From: Caulobacter radicis
GTDB taxonomy: Bacteria; Pseudomonadota; Alphaproteobacteria; Caulobacterales; Caulobacteraceae
Direction of reading: 5' to 3'
Assembly (NCBI RefSeq): GCF_003094615.1
Contig: NZ_QDKO01000019.1
Location: 124,001-188,000, forward strand
DNA: 64,000 bases
This document shows positions 42,794-49,317 of this stretch, piece after piece; positions within the stretch are counted from its first letter, which is position 1, and every line of letters begins with the position of its first letter. The position numbers were made by a program, and so were the translations under genes. Below the pieces are notes generated by a model. It was not told the origin of the DNA, did not search any database, and saw only the letters and a list, made by a program, of their open reading frames with translations.

Positions 42794-43837
42794 ATGAAGA
42801 AGCTCCTGTCCTGCGCGGCCGCCGCCGTCGCCCTGTCGGGCCTGGCCGCCGTCCCCGCCCACGCCGCCCGCGACTATGTCTGGGCCGCCGGCTCGTCGAC
42901 CGTGTTCCCGTTCGCCACCCGCACCGCCGAGAACTTCGCCAAGAAGTCCGGCAAGAAGGCCCCGAAGGTCGAAAGCCTGGGCACCGGCGGCGGCATCAAG
43001 CTGTTCTGCGGCGGCGCGGGCGAGGGTTTCCCCGACATCGCCAACGCCTCGCGTCCGATGAAGAAGAGCGAGTTCGACGCCTGCGCCGCCAAGGGCGTCA
43101 AGGACATCATCCAGATCAAGATCGGCTTCGACGGCATCGTGGTCGCCACCGACAAGGACGGCGCCGACTACAACTTCAAGACCGAGCAGCTGTTCCTGGG
43201 CCTGGCCGCCAACGTCTACAAGGGCGGCCAGTGGGTGAAGAACACCACCAACAGCTGGGACGACGTCGGCGGCGGCCTGCCGGGCAACAAGATCCTGGTC
43301 TACGGCCCGCCCCCGACCTCGGGCACCCGCGACGCCTTCGTCGAACTGGCCATCGAGGCCGGCGCCCGCAAGTTCCCGTCGATCGACGCGATCCGCTCGG
43401 ACAACGAGAAGCTGTTCAAGGCCAAGGTCGACCCGCTGCGCAACGACGGCTGGATCGACGCCGGCGAGAACGACAACGCCCTGGTCGGCACCCTGACCAA
43501 GACCCCCGGCGCGCTGGGCGTCTTCGGCTGGTCCTACCTCGAAGAGAACATGGATAAGATCAAGGGCGCCTCGATCAACGGCGTGCGTCCCTCGGCCCAG
43601 ACGATCGCCGACGGCTCCTACCCGCTGTCGCGCTCGCTGTTCATCTACGTCAAGAAGTCCAATATCGGCGTGACGCCGGGCCTGGAGGACTTCCTGAAGG
43701 AGTTCACTTCCGACGCGGCCACCGGTCGAGGCGGCTACCTGCAGGGTCGCGGCCTGATCCCGCTGCCCCCGGGCCAGCACCAGGCCCAGAAGGACGTGGT
43801 GGCCAAGAAGACCGCCATGGTCCGTCCGGCTTCGTAA
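42794..43837 (+). CDS. pstS: Phosphate-binding protein PstS
   Basis: Periplasmic phosphate-binding protein of the high-affinity Pst importer, 347 residues. ATG 42794 starts MKKLLSCAAAAVALSGLA, cut after AHA. Phosphate-contact motifs: AAGSSTVFPF near the start of the mature chain, GGGIKLFCGG, and GPPPTSGTRDAF (near residue 176). The Pst permease and ATPase genes are not here, so pstS is separate from its transporter, as in Caulobacter. It follows the phosphate porin on the same strand, and may share its Pho box. Confidence 0.94.
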   Translation: MKKLLSCAAAAVALSGLAAVPAHAARDYVWAAGSSTVFPFATRTAENFAKKSGKKAPKVESLGTGGGIKLFCGGAGEGFPDIANASRPMKKSEFDACAAKGVKDIIQIKIGFDGIVVATDKDGADYNFKTEQLFLGLAANVYKGGQWVKNTTNSWDDVGGGLPGNKILVYGPPPTSGTRDAFVELAIEAGARKFPSIDAIRSDNEKLFKAKVDPLRNDGWIDAGENDNALVGTLTKTPGALGVFGWSYLEENMDKIKGASINGVRPSAQTIADGSYPLSRSLFIYVKKSNIGVTPGLEDFLKEFTSDAATGRGGYLQGRGLIPLPPGQHQAQKDVVAKKTAMVRPAS

Positions 43838-44007
43838 AAAAGGGCTCTTTTGTGCGGCGGTTCGCGCCGCGCGACCGAAGATTGCGTCGCGGTCCTATGG
43901 GCCGCGGCGTTTTCTTTTGTATAGTGTCCCCCGGTCCGCCCGCGCCGCGTAATGAAAGTCTGGGCCGTGGCAGCCGTCCGGCGCCGCGTCACTTGCCCCT
44001 AGGGACA

Positions 44008-45315
44008 ATGATACTCCTCGCGCTCGCCGTCGTTCTGTTCCTCGTTCTGCTGAACGGGGTCTTCGCCATGTCCGAACTCGCGGTGGTCTCCGCGCGGCGG
44101 GCCAGACTACAGAGCCAGGCCGACCGGGGAGACCGCGGGGCCAAGATCGCCCTCTCCCTGGCCGAGCATCCGACCCGCTTCCTGTCGGCCGTGCAGGTGG
44201 GCATCACCCTGATCGGCATCCTGGCCGGCGCCTACGGCCAGGCCACCATCGCCGGCGCGCTGGACAAGTGGCTCGAGCCGCAGCCGGTGATCGGCCCGCA
44301 TTCGGAAATCATCGCCACCACCATCGTCGTCGTCGGCCTGACCTACGTCTCGGTGATCCTGGGCGAGCTGGTGCCCAAGCGCCTGGCCCTGATCTTCCCC
44401 GACACCATCGCCCGCGCCATGGCCCCGTTCCTGGCCCTGGTGGCCACGGTGCTGCGCCCGTTCGTGACCCTGCTGACGGTGTCGACCGCCGCCATCCTCA
44501 AGCTGATGGGGGTGCGCGACGAGCGCAACAGCGGCATCACCTCCGAAGAGGTCGAGACCGTCCTGGCCGAAGGCGCCGACGCCGGCCTGATCGAGCCTGA
44601 AGAGCGTTCGATGATCCAGGAGGTGCTGCGCCTGGGCGACCGTCCCGTGCGGGTGGCCATGACCCCGCGCCGCGACCTCTACTGGATCTCGCTGTCGGAC
44701 GAGCCCGAGGCCGTCCTGGCCGAGGTGCGCGAGTGCCCCTATTCGCGCATCGTCGTGGCCATGGAAGGCGACCTCGACGGCGAGATCGGCGTGGTGCTGA
44801 AGAAGGACCTGCTGGACGCCTGCCTGGGCGGCGAGCCGCTGGACCTGCGCGCCCACATCCAGCAGCCGATCGCCATCCCCGAGACCATGTCGCTGCTGCG
44901 CGCCATGGCGGTCTTCAAGCAGACCTCGCTGCACGTGGCCCTGGTGGTCGACGAGTTCGGCTCGGTGCAGGGCGTGATCACGCCGATCGACCTGCTGGAA
45001 ATGATCGCCGGCGACTTCCCGGAAGACCACGACGAGGGCGAACGCCGCATCCTGCGCCGCGAGGACGGCAGCTGGCTGGTCGACGCCCGCCTCGACATCC
45101 AGGAGCTCAACGACGCCCTGGGCGAGAACTTCGAGGCCGAGGGCGGCTATCACACCGTCGCCGGCCTGATCCTCGACCGCCTGGGCCGCATCCCGGCCGA
45201 GGGCGAGATCCTGCATCTGGGCGCCTTCGACGTCGAGATCGTCGACATGGACGGCTCGCGCATCGACAAGGTCATCCTCAAGGCCGGCAAGGGCCGCGAG
45301 GGCGACGAGGGCTGA
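44008..45315 (+). CDS. CNNM/CorC-type hemolysin family transporter
   Basis: 435-residue integral membrane protein of the HlyC/CorC group, bacterial relatives of CNNM magnesium transporters. Domains: DUF21 with four membrane helices (about 1-195; FLVLLNGVFAMSELAVVSAR), a CBS pair (about 210-330; MTPRRDLYWIS, ALVVDEFGSVQGVITPIDLL), and the C-terminal CorC_HlyC domain (about 345-430; GYHTVAGLILDRLGRIPAEG). AGGGA precedes ATG 44008. Probable divalent-cation export or sensing. The next gene begins 14 bases later. Confidence 0.9.
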   Translation: MILLALAVVLFLVLLNGVFAMSELAVVSARRARLQSQADRGDRGAKIALSLAEHPTRFLSAVQVGITLIGILAGAYGQATIAGALDKWLEPQPVIGPHSEIIATTIVVVGLTYVSVILGELVPKRLALIFPDTIARAMAPFLALVATVLRPFVTLLTVSTAAILKLMGVRDERNSGITSEEVETVLAEGADAGLIEPEERSMIQEVLRLGDRPVRVAMTPRRDLYWISLSDEPEAVLAEVRECPYSRIVVAMEGDLDGEIGVVLKKDLLDACLGGEPLDLRAHIQQPIAIPETMSLLRAMAVFKQTSLHVALVVDEFGSVQGVITPIDLLEMIAGDFPEDHDEGERRILRREDGSWLVDARLDIQELNDALGENFEAEGGYHTVAGLILDRLGRIPAEGEILHLGAFDVEIVDMDGSRIDKVILKAGKGREGDEG

Positions 45316-45328
45316 CGCGGGGCAGGGG

Positions 45329-46096
45329 ATGAGCCATCCGGGCCCCTGGGGCGGCGAGCCGCCGCCCGAGCCGGTCGAGGCGCGCCCGGCGCGCGCCTCG
45401 TGGCGGCGCTGGCTGATCTGGTTCGTCGTGGTCTCGGCGGGCCTGGCCGTGCTGGGCCTGCTGTTTCGCGCCTCGCCCTGGGCGATGCGGCAGACCGACG
45501 ACTGGTTCTACCTCGTCTGGGGCGGCCTGCTGGCCGCGGCCCTGTCCACCGGCCTGCTGCGGGCGACCCGCCGCCAGGCGCTGCACGGCCTGGGCTATGC
45601 GGCGATCTGGGCCGGGATCGTGCTGGTTCTGGCCGTGGGCTATCTCTATCGCGCCGAACTGGCCGAGGCGCCCCAGCGCCTGCGCATGGCCCTGAACATC
45701 GGCGAGCCGGTGGCCACGGGCGAGCGCGAGCTGCGGGTGGCCCAGGACGCCAGCGGCGCCTTCGTCATCGTCGGCCAGGTCAACGGCCAGCGGGTGCTGT
45801 TCCTGGTCGACACCGGCGCCACCAACACCGTGCTGAGTCCCGCCGACGCCCAGCGGATCGGCGTCGACATGGCCTCGCTGCGCTTCGACCAGACCAGCGA
45901 GACCGCCAACGGCCTGGGCTATGGCGCCCAGTGGACCGCCGAGCGCCTCGAGATCGGCCCGATCCGCCGTGATCGCTTCCCGATGGACATCAACCAGGCC
46001 CCGATGAGCGCCTCGCTGCTGGGCATGAGCTTCCTGAGCACCCTGGACTCCTACGAGGTCCGTGGCGGCCAGCTGATCCTGAGGTGGAAGGAGTAG
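45329..46096 (+). CDS. Membrane retropepsin-like aspartic protease
   Basis: 255 residues of the TIGR02281 type. Three membrane segments at about 27-47, 55-77 and 88-106, then a periplasmic clan AA protease domain (about 125-255) with the active-site VDTGATNTVLS. Relatives in Caulobacter include PerP, which cuts the polarity protein PodJ; identity with PerP is not established by anything here. It is 14 bases after the CNNM-type gene and likely cotranscribed. Confidence 0.85.
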   Translation: MSHPGPWGGEPPPEPVEARPARASWRRWLIWFVVVSAGLAVLGLLFRASPWAMRQTDDWFYLVWGGLLAAALSTGLLRATRRQALHGLGYAAIWAGIVLVLAVGYLYRAELAEAPQRLRMALNIGEPVATGERELRVAQDASGAFVIVGQVNGQRVLFLVDTGATNTVLSPADAQRIGVDMASLRFDQTSETANGLGYGAQWTAERLEIGPIRRDRFPMDINQAPMSASLLGMSFLSTLDSYEVRGGQLILRWKE

Positions 46097-46101
46097 CCTG
46101 A

Positions 46102-46233
46102 CCCTCCCCCTGAAGGGGGGGGGGGCCAGAGGGCCGGAGGGGGAAGTTCCTGATGAGCCGGCGACAGCCGCAGGCGCGAGCAATCCCTTCCCCCTCAGTC
46201 GCTCCGCGACAGCTCCCCCTTCAGGGGGAGCAT
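46102..46233. repeat. Intergenic palindromic repeat with G11 run
   Basis: Further copy of the CCTCCCCCTGAAGGGGG...CCCCCTTCAGGGGGAGCATC family, here between convergent genes. The left arm holds a run of 11 G (46115-46125). Confidence 0.8.
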
Positions 46234-46235
46234 CT

Positions 46236-47327
46236 TTAGGCCGCCGTCTTGCGCCGGATCCGCGCCAGCCGCCGAAGCCGGCGCCAGAAGCGGGTCTTTT
46301 CCGGTTCGGGGTAGGGCTGGAGGTTCTTGAAGAACTCCTCGGCGCAGGCGCGCCACGAGAAGCCCTCGGCGAACTTGCGCACCGTGGCGTGGTCGATGTC
46401 GAGGCACGCCAGGCAGGCCTCGCGCAGGCCGTCGGTCTGGCCGGGCGCCAGCACGCCGGCGCCGGAGCCGGGGATGATGTCGATGGGGCCGGGGGCCGAG
46501 AACGCCGCCACCGGCACGCCGGCGGCCATGGCCTCCAGGATCACCAGGCCGAAGGTGTCGGTCAGGGACGGGAAGCAGAACACGTCGGCGCAGGCGAAAT
46601 GGCGGGCGAGCTCGTCGCCGAACTTGGCGCCCAGGAACTTCACCTCGGGATACTTCTCGGCCAGCTCCTCGCGCTGGGGACCATCACCGATGACGACCTT
46701 GGTGCCCGGCAGGTCGAGGCTGGCGAAGGCCTCGATGTTCTTCTCGACGGCCACGCGGCCGACATTGAGGAAGATCGGGCGGGCCAGGCCTTCGAACAGA
46801 TCCGGCTCGTCCGGCTGGCGCGGCTTGAAGACGTCGGTGTCGACGCCGCGCGACCAGGGCGAGATGTTGCGGAAGCCGTGGCGCACCAGCTCGTCGCGCA
46901 TGGTGGGCGTGGCCACCATCAGGCGGCCCGACGGCTTGTGGAACCAGCGCATGTAGGTGTAGCCGGCCGCCAGCGGCAGCGGCAGGCGGGCCGAGACGTA
47001 CTCGGGGAAGCGCGTGTGGTAGCTGGTCGTGAACGGCAGCTTCCACTCCAGGCAGATGCGGCGTGCGGCCAGGCCGATCGGACCCTCGGTGGCGATGTGG
47101 ATCGCCTCGGGCTCGAACGACTTGAAGCGCTCCTGCACCGGCTCGTAGGCGCCGATCGCGAGCTTGATCTCGGGATAGGTGGGCAGCGGGAAGGTCGGGA
47201 ACTGGTCAGGGCTGACCACGTCCACCTCATGGCCCATGGCGCGAAGCTCGGCCATCACCTTGGTGAGGGTCCGAACCACGCCGTTGACCTGCGGTTCCCA
47301 TGCGTCGGTGGCGAGAAGTATCCGCAT
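46236..47327 (-). CDS. GT4 glycosyltransferase, probable Agt-type glycolipid synthase
   Basis: 363-residue GT-B glycosyltransferase of family GT4. N-terminal half begins MRILLATDAWEPQVNGVVRT; the C-terminal half holds FLNVGRVAVEKNIEAF, SLTDTFGLVILEAMAAGVP (E-x7-E signature near residue 285). The start at 47327 overlaps by one base the stop of the upstream metallophosphoesterase gene. A GT4 next to a PlcP-like metallophosphoesterase is the arrangement of Agt, which adds sugar or glucuronic acid to diacylglycerol during phosphate starvation in marine and soil proteobacteria. Acceptor and donor are inferred. Confidence 0.82.
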   Translation of the reverse strand: MRILLATDAWEPQVNGVVRTLTKVMAELRAMGHEVDVVSPDQFPTFPLPTYPEIKLAIGAYEPVQERFKSFEPEAIHIATEGPIGLAARRICLEWKLPFTTSYHTRFPEYVSARLPLPLAAGYTYMRWFHKPSGRLMVATPTMRDELVRHGFRNISPWSRGVDTDVFKPRQPDEPDLFEGLARPIFLNVGRVAVEKNIEAFASLDLPGTKVVIGDGPQREELAEKYPEVKFLGAKFGDELARHFACADVFCFPSLTDTFGLVILEAMAAGVPVAAFSAPGPIDIIPGSGAGVLAPGQTDGLREACLACLDIDHATVRKFAEGFSWRACAEEFFKNLQPYPEPEKTRFWRRLRRLARIRRKTAA

Positions 47328-48151
47328 CAGGCGGCGGCAGGCTCCGGCAACGGGGGCTCGACGGCGAGCGCCCGGGCCCGGTCGATCACCGACCAGGACC
47401 TCATCTTGGACCATTCGAGGATTTCGAGCTGGCCGTCCATATGCTCCACCAGAGCGGTGCAGCTTTCAACCCAGTCACCGTCGTTGACGTAAAGAATACC
47501 GTCGATCTCCCGCATCTCGGCCTTGTGGATATGGCCGCAGATGACGCCGTCGACGCCGCGCCGACGGGCTTCGTCGGCGACGGCGGCTTCGAAGTTCTCG
47601 ATGAACTGCAACGCGTTCTTCACCTTGACCTTCAGATAGGCCGAGAGACTCCAGTAGCCGAACCCCATCCTCCGCCGCGCGCGGTTGAGCAAGGTGTTCA
47701 GCATGAGGATGGTTCTATAGGACCAATCCCCGAGGAAGGCGAGCCACTTGGCATGCTGCACGACGCCGTCGAACTCGTCGCCGTGGACCACCAGGTAGCG
47801 CTTGCCGTCGGCGGCCTCGTGGATCACGTCGCGGGCCACGACCACGCCGCCGAAGTGGGTGCCGCAGAAGTCGCGCACGCGGTCGTCGTGGTTGCCGGGG
47901 ACGTAGATCACCTCGACGCCCTTGCGGGCCAGGCGCAGGATCTTCTGCACCACGTCGTTGTGGCTCTGGGGCCAGTACCAGCCGCTGCGCAGCTTCCAGC
48001 CGTCGACGATGTCGCCGACGAGGTACAGCTTGTCGCATTCCACGTGCCGGATGAAGTCCAGCAGCAGCTCGGCCTGGCAGCCGCGCGTGCCCAGATGGAT
48101 GTCGCTGATGAAGATGCTGCGATAGCGGCGGATCTCGGTGTCGGCGGCCAT
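47327..48151 (-). CDS. plcP: Metallophosphoesterase, probable phospholipase C PlcP
   Basis: 274-residue binuclear metallophosphoesterase related to LpxH. Metal ligands lie in FISDIHLGTRG, LVGDIVDGWKL, VPGNHDDRV, VHGDEFD and GHIHKAEMR. ATG 48151 follows GGGGAAG. Two readings exist: UDP-2,3-diacylglucosamine hydrolase, or PlcP, the phospholipase C that frees diacylglycerol from membrane phospholipids for P-free lipids in phosphate-starved rhizobia. The coupled GT4 gene and the nearby Pho-type genes favour PlcP, and alphaproteobacteria generally use LpxI for lipid A. Not proven. Confidence 0.75.
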   Translation of the reverse strand: MAADTEIRRYRSIFISDIHLGTRGCQAELLLDFIRHVECDKLYLVGDIVDGWKLRSGWYWPQSHNDVVQKILRLARKGVEVIYVPGNHDDRVRDFCGTHFGGVVVARDVIHEAADGKRYLVVHGDEFDGVVQHAKWLAFLGDWSYRTILMLNTLLNRARRRMGFGYWSLSAYLKVKVKNALQFIENFEAAVADEARRRGVDGVICGHIHKAEMREIDGILYVNDGDWVESCTALVEHMDGQLEILEWSKMRSWSVIDRARALAVEPPLPEPAAA

Positions 48152-48192
48152 GAAGGCTTCCCCAGCGCTGCGGCGGGCCGCCCCCGCGACGA

Positions 48193-48223
48193 CCGCCATC
48201 CCAAGCGAGAAACAGGATGGCGG
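48193..48223. promoter_or_regulatory. Inverted repeat in the plcP upstream region
   Basis: CCGCCATCC (48193-48201) pairs with GGATGGCGG (48215-48223), 42-72 bases before the plcP ATG, within the 299-base divergent gap to the tetR gene. It could be an operator for the divergent TetR or a 5'-UTR hairpin. I found no clear Pho box here. Confidence 0.4.
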
Positions 48224-48450
48224 ATAAGCTGATTGCATGTCGCTTTGATGAAACCGTCCGGGTTCGGCGTCGGGCGCGGCGCCCTGTCGCGGGCGGGGAG
48301 GGCGGTGTTTCGAAAGGCGCCGTTACGGAAGCCCTTGTTTCGATCAGCGGGCGCCGTTGTGGCAGGCGCTCAGCCGACGACTTGAAACCGCCGCGATCCC
48401 TTGCATTGATAGGGAAAACGACTGTTGCAGCGCAGCATCGTCCGCACTAG

Positions 48451-49089
48451 ATGACCCCGATGGACGCCGCCCGCCTCGCCAAGGACACACCGAAGTCGCT
48501 GAAGACGCGCGCGCGCATCCTCGACTGCGCCATGCGTCTGTTCGCCGAGATCGGCTACCACGCGGCCACCAACCCGGTGATCGCCGACGCCGCGGGCCTG
48601 ACGCGCGGCGCGATGCTCTACCATTTCCCGACTCGCGAGGCCCTGGTCGAGGCCGGTGTGGCCCACGTCCAGGCCGCCCGCTCGGCCCTGTTCCGCGCCG
48701 CCGCCGACAGCATCCCGGCCGGCGCCGACGTCACCGAGCACGCCATCGACAGCTATTGGGACCTCCTGCAGAGCGAGCCGTTCCTGGCCTTCGCCGAGCT
48801 GGAGGCCGCCGGCCGCACCGACCCGGCCATCCAGGCCCTGCTGGCGCCCGCCCAGGCCGAGTTCGATCGCGCCCAGGCCGGCGACCACTTCCTGAAGATC
48901 CTGCACGCCGGCGCCGGTCCGCGCTTCCAGGCCAGCCGCGACCTGGCGCGCTTCATGCTCGAAGGCCTGGCCCGCACGACCCTGACCTACGACGGCGAAG
49001 GCCGCCGCGAGCGCCTGCTGATGCTGATCAAGCGCGCCACCCACATGCTCAACCGCAAGGGCGACATCCAGGACCTGTGGCCGGATTGA
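48451..49089 (+). CDS. TetR/AcrR family transcriptional regulator
   Basis: 212-residue regulator. The N-terminal HTH (about 18-65) reads LKTRARILDCAMRLFAEIGY then AGLTRGAMLYHFPTREALVE; the rest is the helical ligand-binding domain. ATG 48451 or 48460. It diverges from the plcP-glycosyltransferase pair, so it may control that operon, and is followed by a repeat and the convergent TonB receptor. Ligand unknown. Confidence 0.88.
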   Translation: MTPMDAARLAKDTPKSLKTRARILDCAMRLFAEIGYHAATNPVIADAAGLTRGAMLYHFPTREALVEAGVAHVQAARSALFRAAADSIPAGADVTEHAIDSYWDLLQSEPFLAFAELEAAGRTDPAIQALLAPAQAEFDRAQAGDHFLKILHAGAGPRFQASRDLARFMLEGLARTTLTYDGEGRRERLLMLIKRATHMLNRKGDIQDLWPD

Positions 49090-49097
49090 GGGGCCCC

Positions 49098-49235
49098 AGA
49101 TCCTCTCCCTGAAGGGGGAGGTGGCCCGAAGGGCCGGAGGGGGAAGTGTCTGATGAAGTCAGCGCAGCCCCAATCGCAGCAGTCTCTTCCCCCTCAGTCG
49201 CTCCGCGACAGCTCGCCCTTCAGGGGGAGCATCTG
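49098..49235. repeat. Intergenic palindromic repeat
   Basis: Copy of the CTGAAGGGGGAGGTGGCC...CTTCAGGGGGAGCATC family, nearly identical in its right half to the element at 46102 (CCCCCTCAGTCGCTCCGCG shared). Confidence 0.8.
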
Positions 49236-49243
49236 GAGCCCCG

Positions 49244-49275
49244 AAAAAGGGCGCCGGCTTTCGCCGACGCCCTTT
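49244..49275 (-). terminator. Terminator of the TonB receptor gene
   Basis: AAAGGGCG (49246-49253) pairs with CGCCCTTT (49268-49275), with an inner CGGC/GCCG stem. On the minus strand a TTTTT run (49248-49244) follows, so it ends transcripts of the receptor gene finishing at 49318. Confidence 0.8.
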
Positions 49276-49317
49276 CCGCCGCCTCCCCCCGAAGGCGGGG
49301 CGCTTCTTAAGTCCTGA

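Noticed and set aside
48152..48450. Pho box before plcP
   Set aside because: Only isolated TGTCG-like words occur; no pair with 11-bp spacing.
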